Part shown: positions 18,458 to 27,409 of the stretch, one piece after another
How positions within the stretch are numbered: position 1 is the stretch's first letter
Layout of the letters: each line of letters starts with the position of its first letter
NCBI GenBank assembly: GCA_020633955.1
Contig: JACKCP010000002.1
Coordinates: 62,001 to 126,000, forward strand
DNA: 64,000 nucleotides
Origin: Desulfobacteraceae bacterium
Lineage (GTDB): Bacteria; Desulfobacterota; Desulfobacteria; Desulfobacterales; JACKCP01
Direction of reading: 5' to 3'
The notes under the pieces: model-generated
Told to the model about the DNA's origin: nothing
Database searches by the model: none
Seen by the model: only the letters and a program-made list of their open reading frames with translations
Made by a program: the position numbers and the translations under genes

Positions 18458-18492
18458 TTAACACCCCGAAGCAGCAGGCTTCGGGGTGTTAA
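18458..18492. terminator. Strong bidirectional terminator
   Basis: TTAACACCCCGAAGC and GCTTCGGGGTGTTAA form a perfect 15-bp stem with a 5-nt loop, followed by a T-run on the plus strand and an A-rich flank that serves the minus strand. It separates the convergent efflux-pump and lipoprotein genes. Confidence 0.92.
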
Positions 18493-18503
18493 TTTTTCTA
18501 AAA

Positions 18504-20144
18504 TTATTTGGGGACATGTGGAGTGAAAATTAATGACGAGTTGATTGTTCCCCCTCCTTCAGAGGATCTGGATGTTTCAATTCTAAAAGATTTTCCAGAC
18601 CTTATTAATGGAATAATACTTTCCTCAAAGGCTGCTTCTTCACCTCTTAATTCTCCATCAATTTCTTTTTCAAGGTAAATTGAGGGTATAAGGGTGCCAT
18701 CCCAGCTGTAATTCAAATAAAAACTACCAAAAAAATTTAGAGTTGAATTATCTGAATCAGCATATGCTGTCTTTTCGACATCTACGTATTCAAGCCCAAA
18801 ACATTTATTATTTACATCTGCTGCATCCCACTCTTCATTTGTTGTCACAAAAACCAGATCTTCGAATTCAACGCAATGGTTAAAGGATGAACTGGAGTTA
18901 TAAGAGGCATCAATTTGTGCTGTTATGTCCCAGGCATATGGACATTTACCTGATCTGCAGTCCTGTTCAACATTTTGAAGTTTTACCCCTATCCTTGAAA
19001 CATCAGACGCCATATTCAGAGAATGTGCAAACTGCAGAGCTGTTGCAAGACAGTCCATAAGTTCACTGCAATTTGTCAGATCGGTTTTTACCTGCTCATT
19101 AATAATGTTATTAAGATTATTGGAAAATTCAGATTTTATTTTATTCAATACATTTTCGCTTTTTTCATCAAATCCGGATAATTCCGCAAGTGAGGCAATT
19201 TTTGTTCCGCAGATGACATAGACAGCAAGATTATCACAACCAGAATCAAGGCTTTTTGCAATAAAATCATCTGCAGTGTTTGAAAACCAGTCTCTGAGCC
19301 TTGTTTCAGCAATATCATTTTCAGAAGCCTGAATGTCAGTTTTTTCAAGCATAGACCAGTTTTTCAGCAGTTCCTGAATTTTTGCTTCAAGCTCCAAAGA
19401 CATACAATATCCTGTAAGATAGTATTCAGGATCTGTAACCGAATTGATGTAAGCTTTTGCATAAGCTGAAATAACATCTGCTGCTCTTTCAATATATGCC
19501 TGGGAATCAACGTCTCCCCTGACCTCCAGAATTCCAGCTATTGCAAGAATTTCATTTAGAGTTTCAATGTGTGGAACAACTCCTTCTGATTTATCAGAAT
19601 CACTTTCCATCTGACTCAGTAATGAATCCATAATATTTTTTTGCTGTTCGGAACTGCCTGCTTCCTTAAATTCATACTCACTGAAATGTTCAAAACTGTA
19701 TGTATATTTATTATCTTTTTTTTCAAAGGGAAGATAACTTCCGCCGTCTCCGTTATAAGCAAGAAATATTGAGTTATCAGATAATGAATCAGAATCAAAT
19801 GTGATTGAAACAGGAGTGTTAAACTCAAGATCTTCCTCAAATGATATTTTGAACAGTTTTTCATTTTTATATGTTACTTTTACGTGAAGATTTACACCCT
19901 GATATGTATCTTCATTTATTTTTATTGCATTCTTTGGAAAATGGATTGAAATTGTATCGTTTTTCTGTCCTTGTATTACGCTGGTCTTTTCTTCTCCAGC
20001 AGAAAAACGAAGTGTTTCTTCAACCTCAAAAAAGCTTCCAATATCACCTCCTGAGGGGTCATCACTGTCACTTTCTCCATCAAAACACGAAACTGTAAAC
20101 AATAATAAAAATGCAGCCATTAATCCTTTAAAAAAAATTTTCAT
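18504..20144 (-). CDS. large acidic lipoprotein, unknown function
   Basis: A 546-residue protein with a lipoprotein signal (LLFTVSCFDG, cysteine near 20) and then a serine/aspartate-rich linker. The region at about 45-155 looks like a beta-sandwich of the ZU5/autoproteolytic type (IHFPKNAI, then a PVSITF strand and a final YSFEHFSEYEF). The rest is helical with several cysteines and a C-terminal beta-rich section. It is likely anchored in the outer membrane facing the periplasm or surface. A GGAG ribosome site precedes the ATG. No function is recognised, and the ZU5 likeness is tentative. Confidence 0.75.
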   Translation of the reverse strand: MKIFFKGLMAAFLLLFTVSCFDGESDSDDPSGGDIGSFFEVEETLRFSAGEEKTSVIQGQKNDTISIHFPKNAIKINEDTYQGVNLHVKVTYKNEKLFKISFEEDLEFNTPVSITFDSDSLSDNSIFLAYNGDGGSYLPFEKKDNKYTYSFEHFSEYEFKEAGSSEQQKNIMDSLLSQMESDSDKSEGVVPHIETLNEILAIAGILEVRGDVDSQAYIERAADVISAYAKAYINSVTDPEYYLTGYCMSLELEAKIQELLKNWSMLEKTDIQASENDIAETRLRDWFSNTADDFIAKSLDSGCDNLAVYVICGTKIASLAELSGFDEKSENVLNKIKSEFSNNLNNIINEQVKTDLTNCSELMDCLATALQFAHSLNMASDVSRIGVKLQNVEQDCRSGKCPYAWDITAQIDASYNSSSSFNHCVEFEDLVFVTTNEEWDAADVNNKCFGLEYVDVEKTAYADSDNSTLNFFGSFYLNYSWDGTLIPSIYLEKEIDGELRGEEAAFEESIIPLIRSGKSFRIETSRSSEGGGTINSSLIFTPHVPK

Positions 20145-20594
20145 TTTTTCTCCGTTCTTTGTTGATAAATTTAAGAATAAAAATCAGATTATACCTGATA
20201 AGAATGAACCAAATGCAGCTTTAGTTCAGCCGCTGAATATCAGAATGCAGATCTCATCTATCATCAAACTCAAGATAAATGAGAGTGTTCTTCCTTTCTT
20301 TCACATAAAAAATTTCAGAAAAGAATCTTTTTACTGTTGATATTATGAAGTTTAATTTCCCTGGAGTATATAAAAGCAGATATTTTTGAACAATCATTAT
20401 GACAATTTAAAATTATTAATAGTTTTTTTAAATCAAGTTTTATATAGTCTTAAACTTATTCTTATTTATATTTTCAATGCATTAAAAAAGCAAATCCCAA
20501 CCATTCTGTCAACAGAGGAGATAAAACTTTTTATGAAATAAAACTGGTCCAGGGTTACTTAAATTATCAATTTAAACATTTTGGAGATTTTAAT
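20145..20594. other. 450-nt intergenic region, no gene seen
   Basis: No supported reading frame. The only structure seen is a hairpin, TCTCATCTATC at 20252 with GATAAATGAGA at 20274 (one mismatch). It separates divergent genes and so should hold both promoters, but I could not pick them confidently. A GGAG ribosome site at the right end belongs to the membrane-protein gene at 20595. Confidence 0.5.
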
Positions 20595-21236
20595 ATGTCA
20601 GAATATTCAATAAGTGCATTAGAAATACTTCGCAATCCTCAAGCCACAATGCAGTGGTATATTATTCCTCTTCTTCTCATTGTAATTTATATTTATAATC
20701 GTGAATTAAAAGATAAGAATTATAATGTTGTTTTAGGAGGTGCAGCATTATGGGGAATGGATTTATTCAATGAAATATGGAACAGCATTGTATTTTATTT
20801 ATCAGGATTTGCACCTGTCTGGGGAACTCCAAACGGCACCGGGAATACTGCACTATTGATTCTTATCGGTTATAACATTGAAATATCATTAATGTTTGCA
20901 ATAATGGGCATTGCAACCTGCCTCATTCTTCCTGAAGATAAAAAAATGAAAATTGCAGGTATTAACAACAGGGTCTTTTTGATTGTGATATTTACCACGT
21001 TGTCGGTTATGGTTGAATGTTTTCTAAACTACTGCGGACTTCTGACATGGGAATACAGCTTATGGAGCACAAAGTTTCCATGGCTTGTATGGCTTATTGG
21101 ATACGCACCTTTTTTTACAATGGCAATACTTGTGCATGATATGGAAAAAAGAAAACATCAGTTCTTAACTTTGGCAGTAATATATGGAGTTGATATTTCA
21201 CTTTTAATAATATTTGGAAGCATAGGGTGGCTTTAG
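20595..21236 (+). CDS. six-helix membrane protein, unknown function
   Basis: A 213-residue, tryptophan-rich integral membrane protein with about six hydrophobic segments and a long first loop containing an NRELKDKNYN turn. Conserved-looking features are GMDLFNEIWNSIVF, WGTPNGTGNTA and the ECFLNYCGLLTWEYSLW segment, which combine acidic and aromatic residues inside helices. A strong GGAG ribosome site precedes the ATG. No family was identified with confidence. It is transcribed alone. Confidence 0.75.
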   Translation: MSEYSISALEILRNPQATMQWYIIPLLLIVIYIYNRELKDKNYNVVLGGAALWGMDLFNEIWNSIVFYLSGFAPVWGTPNGTGNTALLILIGYNIEISLMFAIMGIATCLILPEDKKMKIAGINNRVFLIVIFTTLSVMVECFLNYCGLLTWEYSLWSTKFPWLVWLIGYAPFFTMAILVHDMEKRKHQFLTLAVIYGVDISLLIIFGSIGWL

Positions 21237-21371
21237 ATATTAAATGTCAAAGAATAAATCTGTTTCCAAAAATTTTATATGGAATTAATCTTGATTTAAA
21301 TTATGTACTTAACTGACATTTTTAAGACATTATTTTTTTCAAGTGGAATAAATTTATCATTATTTTACTTT

Positions 21372-21400
21372 TTGCACTTAACTTTTTTTCTATATATTAA
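21372..21400 (+). promoter_or_regulatory. Candidate sigma-70 promoter upstream of the decayed gene
   Basis: TTGCAC at 21372-21377, a 17-nt spacer and TATTAA at 21395-21400 lie before an AAGGAG ribosome site and the ATG at 21429. Transcription and translation signals are therefore preserved although the gene is broken. Confidence 0.55.
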
Positions 21401-21428
21401 TACTTTCATACCCAAAAAGGAGATCAAC

Positions 21429-22123
21429 ATGAAAAAATTCAAATTTGCATGCGTCACATTTATTTGAATGTTTTTTGTTCTTCAGCTTATTGTAAACGCT
21501 TATGCCCAAAATAATACTGCTTCTCTATCAAAAAGTAGATATTCTGACCCTAATGGCTATTTTAAAATCGTTCCTCCTGATGATTGGCGGATACAAAAAT
21601 ACCCACAAGACCCTCGCGGGAAGGTTGCATTTATTGGCCCAGATGGTGTTGAACTAAGAATTCTAGCCAAAGGGCTTCATTACAGCAGCTTCAAAAAATA
21701 CTAGAAGAGATCAAAGGAATAGAAAAATAGATCAGAATCAATAATAATATAGAAAGAATCACCTTTTCCGACAAACCAGCAATAAAGAGATCTTTTACTT
21801 TTAAAGGCACAAAAATATTATTCATTGATTTTATGATAGGGAACACTACACATAATCTTATGTATTCTGCATCACCAGCCAAATTTGAAAAACATCAATC
21901 CTTGGCACAGGAAAGCCTGAATACCTATGAACCAACTCTTCGCGGAGTTTCTCCTGACGATGTAAAAAAGCATGCTATATCGAAATCATTACGATTATCT
22001 CAGATATTCTTTGAACAGAATAATTATGAATTGGCTCTTCTGTTCATCAATGAAGGTTTAGAAGTGGAGTCAAACAACTCAAAATTATTAGAATTGAAAA
22101 AGAAAATAATTGAAAAAAAATAA
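21429..22123 (+). pseudogene. decayed secreted/periplasmic protein gene
   Basis: An AAGGAG site and ATG at 21429 begin a signal peptide that is cut by TGA at 21465. Translation in the same frame continues through MFFVLQLIVNAYAQ and a PsbP-like start (DPNGYFKIVPPDDWRIQ) to a stop at 21702. The frame then shifts: between about 21668 and 21700 the other frame reads ASLQQLQKILEEIKGIEK, meets TAG at 21728 and continues to 22123. That last part holds THNLMYSASPAKFEKHQ followed by a TPR-like helical tail (LALLFINEGLEVESNNSKLL). Two stops and one frameshift in one gene indicate a pseudogene. The 79- and 96-residue open pieces are its fragments. Confidence 0.75.
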
Positions 22124-22500
22124 ACGACCGAACCCTTTTTAATGAAAAATTTTATATAATGATTTTCTCATAAATTATGCTTTATTTGAATTTTTTTCTC
22201 ATGCTGTTTTTCTTGATGAGAATTTACAGGATACAACTGCTTTTGACAAAAGGACTAACGCCTTTTGATGATAAAATAAAAAAGGACAACTTGTACCCCG
22301 GAGGATATTTAGCTTAAATTTATCATTTTTTTAAGTCAGAAAGTTGAATTAATAAAAAACTATAAAATATATAAACTCCAAATAACAAGAATAAAACTAT
22401 TGACATAATAAGACATGCAAACTAAACAAAAATACTAATTACTCAAAAGTAAATAATTATAAAGCTTAAATCAACAATAACATCCTGAAAGGGACAAGCA
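22124..22500. other. 377-nt intergenic region with a doubtful 46-codon frame
   Basis: No convincing gene. An ATG at 22177 opens a 46-codon frame ending at 22317 (basic, leucine-rich start, ending LYPGGYLA) without a ribosome site. AAAAGG/CCTTTT forms a weak hairpin near 22253-22267. The right end holds a GAAAGGGA ribosome site for the gene at 22501. The stretch may be further debris from the adjacent decayed gene. Confidence 0.4.
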
Positions 22501-23319
22501 ATGCTTAATGTCAATAGAAGACTAAATACATTAATCATACTCTCTATCTTAATATTCTCAACAAACCTCTTATCTGGTTGCGGCACATCAACAAGGCTGA
22601 TAAAAAAGCATGTAACTATAAGTGAAAATATTGACGGAGAAAATCATATTAAAGGCAGTGAATACTCGGAATCAATCACACAGACATCAGGTCCTATAAT
22701 AACAAAACCTGGGTATTTATTGATAAATCTCACAGTATTCCCCCTTATCACTGGGACAGGGCCTTGGTCTGATACAATGAACGCGAAACAAAAAAAAGTT
22801 GTAATGCACTATTCGTCTGAAGGAAAACTCACTAAACGTTCAGATGTTGAGGTTAAATTATCTCTAACGCTTAACAGCCCCATGATGATTGCCCATGCCG
22901 TAAGTTATAATGAATACCTTGATGATGTTTTTGATTTTGTATGGAATCGTGCATTATCGGAAATGAGAGCTAAAGAAATAATTGATAAAACCAATGTGAT
23001 TGAGACGACACTTCCTGTCTTTCAAACACAAAGAAACTTTAGTATAAACTATTCACAAAATGGAAATCAAAAGCCTGATACAGATCATAACTTTTTAATG
23101 ATCAGAGATGATCTAGGAAGGTGGAATAGCAAAAAAGACGTAAAAGGTGAAAAAATGCTGTCAGAGTTCATCCGCATGTTTGGTATCGGAGAGATCAGAG
23201 TTCAGCTCTGGACGGAATCAAGAACCCCTGAAGGAGAATTATTAGTTTCACAAACCCGAGATTATTCAATCAGACCTACATCCTCAACTTTAGAGGTTAA
23301 CAATCTAAATATTAATTAA
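22501..23319 (+). CDS. hypothetical lipoprotein
   Basis: A 272-residue protein with a lipoprotein signal (TNLLSGCGTS, cysteine near 27). Just after the lipidation site comes KKHVTISENIDGENHIKGSE, which resembles the whole mature part of the next small lipoprotein. The rest contains a beta-rich region and a hydrophobic strand (YLLINLTVFPLITG). No family recognised. It forms a two-gene operon with the gene 14 nt downstream. Confidence 0.75.
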   Translation: MLNVNRRLNTLIILSILIFSTNLLSGCGTSTRLIKKHVTISENIDGENHIKGSEYSESITQTSGPIITKPGYLLINLTVFPLITGTGPWSDTMNAKQKKVVMHYSSEGKLTKRSDVEVKLSLTLNSPMMIAHAVSYNEYLDDVFDFVWNRALSEMRAKEIIDKTNVIETTLPVFQTQRNFSINYSQNGNQKPDTDHNFLMIRDDLGRWNSKKDVKGEKMLSEFIRMFGIGEIRVQLWTESRTPEGELLVSQTRDYSIRPTSSTLEVNNLNIN

Positions 23320-23333
23320 GAAAGGAAATAAAA

Positions 23334-23534
23334 ATGAAATTATCGTCTGTATTTGTTGGAGCCTTACTTTTTTTAGGAATAATCATCTCTGGATGCTCAA
23401 CACCGCTTACTATGACAAAAAGCTATACAGAAGAAATAGGCCCTGATGGAAAAAAAACAATAATTAAATCAGAAAGTGTTGTTCAGGTAAAACAAAATGT
23501 CACTAAAGAGATTAATCTTGAATATATTAAATAG
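23334..23534 (+). CDS. very small lipoprotein
   Basis: A 66-residue protein. The first 22 residues are a lipoprotein signal (IIISGCST). The mature part is about 45 residues with SYTEEIGPDGKKTIIKSES, which matches the pattern of the upstream lipoprotein's N-terminal segment. A GGAAAT ribosome site precedes the ATG. The function is unknown. It may be a partial duplicate or a partner of the larger lipoprotein. A terminator follows. Confidence 0.75.
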   Translation: MKLSSVFVGALLFLGIIISGCSTPLTMTKSYTEEIGPDGKKTIIKSESVVQVKQNVTKEINLEYIK

Positions 23535-23560
23535 CAAAAAATTTAATTTCATTAATCTTT

Positions 23561-23588
23561 AAAACCCGCATAAATAATTGCGGGTTTT
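23561..23588. terminator. Bidirectional hairpin terminator
   Basis: AAAACCCGCA and TGCGGGTTTT form a perfect 10-bp stem with an 8-nt loop, followed by a T-rich tract. It sits between convergent genes. Confidence 0.88.
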
Positions 23589-23682
23589 ATTATTTTAATT
23601 TTCAACTAAATCGAAAAATACACATTTCTAATATTTTACAAAAATAAAAGAATCTAAAAATAAATTTTGCTATAAAAAACGA

Positions 23683-25833
23683 CTACTCATCAATAAACAT
23701 TTTTATATTTTCAAAAACAGCGTCCTTTTTATCAGAATTTATTATGCTGTGCTCGCGAGAATTTATATATAAAAGCGATTTATCTTCTGAAGAAATTTTT
23801 TCAAAAACCCTGTAGCCGCTTTTAGGGTCAACCAGAGGATCATTATAGCTTTGAATTACAAGACATGGATTAACTATTTTCACAAGACATTCAGACATTT
23901 CTTCAGATATTTTCTTCATTTCCCTTAAAGCAAAAGAGCCTGCAAAAGAATACCTGTATCTTGGATAAATACAGGCCTTGATTTTGTTTTCATCGTTTTT
24001 TCTGAAACTGAGCTTTTCCAAAACAGATTTAAAACCATCCTTTTCATTTGGATTTTCAAAGTATTTGATAAATTTCAGTGGTGGATTTAAAAGAATTGTC
24101 TTTTTTATGAAATCAAGTCTTGAAGCAAGAATTGAGGCTGCAGCTGCCCCAAGTGAAATTCCACATACAAAAACATTTTCAGATAATAGATTTAAAAGGA
24201 CCAATGCTTCTTCTCCTGCATAAATAAAGTCCTCATAACTTATATTTTCAAGATTTTCAGGTGAAGTACCATGACCAGGAAATCTTAAATAATAAATATT
24301 GAAGCCATTTTCATTAAGGTAAGTACCAAGGCCTTTCATTTCCTGTGGTGAGGAAAGAAAACCATGCATCAGAACTATGCTTTTTTTATTTTCTTTTTTA
24401 TAAAAAAGCTTTGGCATACCTGAGTTTTCATCGGGTAAACAATCCTTTTGCATTTTAGAAAAAAAATCAAAATCATTTTTAAAACTTATTGAATGCTTTT
24501 TCAAAATATGGGCAACTACCCTTCTTTTTATATCTGTGCTGCTTTCCTTTGAAAGCCTTTCAAGGTGAGGGCCAAGAACAATAATTGGTTCAATTTCATT
24601 GGCAAATACTGCAACAGGATTTATTTTCCTGAAGTCATCGGAATTTTCCGGTAAATATATTTTTTCGTTATTTTTTATTATTTTACCATCATCAATTTCA
24701 ACAATGCCCTTTTCACTGCAAAACTCAATAAATTCAGCATATTTTGAAAACCTGTCATCTGTTAGAAGACTTATCTGGTTTTGCCTTAAAGCTTTGTGCA
24801 AAAAAAGCCTTTCAGGTTCAATATCCGCTTCTGCAGCAAGATATGTCCTCATTTTAAAATCAAGTGGATCAATTTTTTCTGAAGGCATATACTTTAAAAT
24901 ATAGGAAAAAATATGGTCATGATTTACTGTTGTCATTCCATAAATTGCACTCATATACCTGTACATAATTTTTACAGAATTTTCCCTTAAAACCTTTAGG
25001 GAAGCAATATTATCATCAAAATCAAACTTTTCAATGCTTTCAATATCAGACCTTATTGTAGGCTCATCCAAATAGGGTGATATCTTGATTGGATTTCCAA
25101 ATCTGATATCTATATCCACTCCATCAAGAAGCATTGCACCTTCGGTCATGATTTCTTCATTTATTCTATCTGAAATTGTATCTACAAAATATGATGCAAG
25201 CTTGTTTACAGCATTTTCCCTTGCTCTTATAGGATAATATGTAAGATTTACAGGTACTATGAATGTTTCCTCATCAAAATCCGGATCAAATTCCAAAGGG
25301 ATTCCAAAATTATTTTTTATTCTTTCAAACTCATTAAAATCATTATTTTTAAGCCATCTTAACCTCTGCCTGTAAAATTCACACCTCAGTGCAAAATTTG
25401 CAGCACCTGTTTTTGGTCTTGAAACTCCTTCTGCTGTAACAATTTCATAATCACCGTTATTTAAAACCTTTTTAGTCTTGATCATGGAGCCTTCTGGAAA
25501 AATTATCCAGTTTGCACTGCCAGTAAGGAGTTTGTTCAAAATCAGCCTGTCCCTGTTAGGGTCTCTGGTTGACAAGGCCCCGCTTTTTTCCAGAAAATCA
25601 GAAACAGCCCCCTTGAACAGACCGTGCCATGCAAGAGACCACACTGGCTTTTTTGTTATTTTTTCAATATGAAGCGGTAAAATAAGGGTCTCAACCCTTG
25701 TAAAATGATTTATAGTAAAAATCACCGAACCTTTTGGAATATTTTCAGCTCCGTGGATTTCAACTTTTGCCTTTGAAAGATAATATAGGTTTTTTAAAAA
25801 AAATGATGCCGCACCAAAAGCAAATCTGTTCAT
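23683..25833 (-). CDS. PlsC-like acyltransferase fused to an alpha/beta hydrolase
   Basis: A two-domain lipid enzyme of about 716 residues. The N-terminal part (about 20-270) is a 1-acyl-glycerol-phosphate acyltransferase fold with NHFTRVE near 46, where glutamate replaces the usual aspartate of the HX4D motif, and FPEGS near 115. A linker follows. The C-terminal part (about 485-716) is a serine hydrolase with LMHGFLSSP, the nucleophile motif GISLG near 563, an aspartate in NDPLVDP and a histidine in REHSII. The fusion suggests coupled acyl release and transfer in phospholipid or wax-ester remodelling. The substrate is not known. The start follows an AGG ribosome site. A GTG three codons earlier is the alternative. 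Confidence 0.85.
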   Translation of the reverse strand: MNRFAFGAASFFLKNLYYLSKAKVEIHGAENIPKGSVIFTINHFTRVETLILPLHIEKITKKPVWSLAWHGLFKGAVSDFLEKSGALSTRDPNRDRLILNKLLTGSANWIIFPEGSMIKTKKVLNNGDYEIVTAEGVSRPKTGAANFALRCEFYRQRLRWLKNNDFNEFERIKNNFGIPLEFDPDFDEETFIVPVNLTYYPIRARENAVNKLASYFVDTISDRINEEIMTEGAMLLDGVDIDIRFGNPIKISPYLDEPTIRSDIESIEKFDFDDNIASLKVLRENSVKIMYRYMSAIYGMTTVNHDHIFSYILKYMPSEKIDPLDFKMRTYLAAEADIEPERLFLHKALRQNQISLLTDDRFSKYAEFIEFCSEKGIVEIDDGKIIKNNEKIYLPENSDDFRKINPVAVFANEIEPIIVLGPHLERLSKESSTDIKRRVVAHILKKHSISFKNDFDFFSKMQKDCLPDENSGMPKLFYKKENKKSIVLMHGFLSSPQEMKGLGTYLNENGFNIYYLRFPGHGTSPENLENISYEDFIYAGEEALVLLNLLSENVFVCGISLGAAAASILASRLDFIKKTILLNPPLKFIKYFENPNEKDGFKSVLEKLSFRKNDENKIKACIYPRYRYSFAGSFALREMKKISEEMSECLVKIVNPCLVIQSYNDPLVDPKSGYRVFEKISSEDKSLLYINSREHSIINSDKKDAVFENIKMFIDE

Positions 25834-25961
25834 GTTAAACACCCTGCAACAAGTTTTTATACTAAAAGTGAAGTCTTTGATGACGATTTAAAAAAACTGT
25901 ATTAATATATCCTACAAATTTATATTTTATTACAACTCAAAAATTGCCGGATTTGTTTATA

Positions 25962-26483
25962 ATGACAAGAAAACCAACTCCAGAATATCAAAACAAGTTC
26001 CATGAAGAAATCCTTGATCTCTTCCTGAGACTTCCGTTTTCAAAATATCTGACAACGAGTGAACTCTGGACAATTACTAAATACATGAACATTTTCAAAG
26101 TCAAAAAAAAAGAAGTAATTTTCAGGGAAGGAGAACCAGGTAATTTCATGTGCTTTATAGTTGAAGGTAAAATTCTTGTCCTAAAAGAATCCGACAAGGG
26201 TAAAAGAGTGCCAATAGCAGAACTGGGACCCAAAAGAAGCCTTGGAGAAATGGCAATGATAGATCAGTCTCCCAGATCTGCCTCTGCCATTGCGGCATCT
26301 GACTCAATTCTTCTCACTCTGTCAAAAAAAGGTTTTGATAAACTTACAGAAGATCATCCGCGTATTGCTGTTATTCTCTTAAAAAGAATTGCTGTTATTT
26401 TGTGCGCCTACATAAGAAAAACATCAAGTGAACTTGCAGACAATATGCCGTCTGACAACCTTATAAAGCTGAATAAAAAATGA
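25962..26483 (+). CDS. cyclic-nucleotide-binding domain protein
   Basis: A stand-alone CRP-type cNMP-binding domain of about 173 residues with a short helical N-terminus and no C-terminal DNA-binding domain. The phosphate-binding cassette is complete (LGEMAMIDQSPRSASA near 95), including the glutamate and arginine used for cAMP. FREGEPGNFMCFIVEGKI is the typical beta-roll start. I prefer the ATG at 25962 over a TTG at 25944. Its stop overlaps the HDOD gene by 4 nt. It is probably a cAMP-responsive adaptor for the downstream signalling proteins. Confidence 0.85.
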   Translation: MTRKPTPEYQNKFHEEILDLFLRLPFSKYLTTSELWTITKYMNIFKVKKKEVIFREGEPGNFMCFIVEGKILVLKESDKGKRVPIAELGPKRSLGEMAMIDQSPRSASAIAASDSILLTLSKKGFDKLTEDHPRIAVILLKRIAVILCAYIRKTSSELADNMPSDNLIKLNKK

Positions 26484-27343
26484 AAAATATACCGGATCTG
26501 CAGGAAAAGATCATTATACAAAAGGAAATAATAAAAGGGATAAAGGATTTGCCTCCATACCCTGAAATTATTACAAAAGCAAAAAAAGCCATTAGATCAC
26601 AACAGTCAAGTATTGGTGAAATATCAGATATAATTACAAATGATCCGGCACTTGCATCAAGGGTTTTAAAACTTGCAAACTCTTCTTTCTACAATGTTGC
26701 AAACCAGATCGGTTCCATAAAATATGCATCACAGATTCTTGGACTTACGACTCTTGGACAGATAATTGAAACGGCATCCCTTGCACCTTTGTTCAAGGAA
26801 GATCTTAAAGGCTACGCCATAAAACCCTACTGGTTTTTAAAACATTCTCTTTTTACGGCTTTTTGTGCAAAAAAAATATGCTCTGTTTTTTTGCAGGGTT
26901 ACGAAGCAGAGGCATTTACAGCAGGTCTTCTACACGACTGCGGAAAAATAATTCTCTCTCCATGGATTGCAAAATACAATGATATTTATTACAGTCTTTT
27001 GGAAAAGGACTTTACTCCAATTAAAGCCGAAACTACAATAACCGGAATTCACCACGGTCAGACAGGCTATGCAATGACAAAGATATGGAATCTACCCTAT
27101 AATATTCAGCTTGGAGTAAGGGATCATCATAAACAAAGATTTCAGGCCAATGAAAAATTCAGTGCAATTATAAAAATCGCCAATCTTTTTTCTCAGATTT
27201 ATTTTGACGAAACCAATACAAAGCCAGGAGAATTTGGAGAAATAAACTCTGTTTTTCCAGATATTGAAATGTCCATGGAAACAATAATTGAAATTTCGAC
27301 ACTTGCATTTGAATATACACAGGAAACACTTAACAGACTTTAA
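26480..27343 (+). CDS. HDOD-domain signalling protein
   Basis: A 287-residue protein with one HDOD domain (about 20-215), beginning LPPYPEIITKAKKAI and containing ITNDPALASRVLKLANS. It retains GLLHDCGK near 153 and a histidine-rich HHGQTGYAMTKIWNLP segment. HDOD proteins are degenerate HD-superfamily modules found in bacterial signalling. The start overlaps the cNMP-binding gene (ATGA), so the two products are made together and may act in one complex. The target is unknown. Confidence 0.88.
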   Translation: MKNIPDLQEKIIIQKEIIKGIKDLPPYPEIITKAKKAIRSQQSSIGEISDIITNDPALASRVLKLANSSFYNVANQIGSIKYASQILGLTTLGQIIETASLAPLFKEDLKGYAIKPYWFLKHSLFTAFCAKKICSVFLQGYEAEAFTAGLLHDCGKIILSPWIAKYNDIYYSLLEKDFTPIKAETTITGIHHGQTGYAMTKIWNLPYNIQLGVRDHHKQRFQANEKFSAIIKIANLFSQIYFDETNTKPGEFGEINSVFPDIEMSMETIIEISTLAFEYTQETLNRL

Positions 27344-27344
27344 A

Positions 27345-27380
27345 AATAAATCTGCAGTTTCAGATCAATTCTGATTTATT
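27345..27380 (+). terminator. Weak hairpin after the HDOD gene
   Basis: AATAAATC and GATTTATT form an 8-bp AT-rich stem just after the HDOD stop codon, followed by CTTT. It may attenuate rather than terminate. Confidence 0.3.
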
Positions 27381-27409
27381 CTTTAAAGAACTTATAGATA
27401 TCAAAAATT

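Noticed and set aside
21465..21467. TGA at codon 13 of the gene at 21429 as a selenocysteine codon
   Set aside because: It lies inside a signal peptide, no SECIS-like hairpin follows at the right distance, and the gene carries a further stop and a frameshift.
22177..22317. 46-codon open frame
   Set aside because: No ribosome site, no recognisable domain, and it borders a pseudogene. Mentioned only within the intergenic entry.
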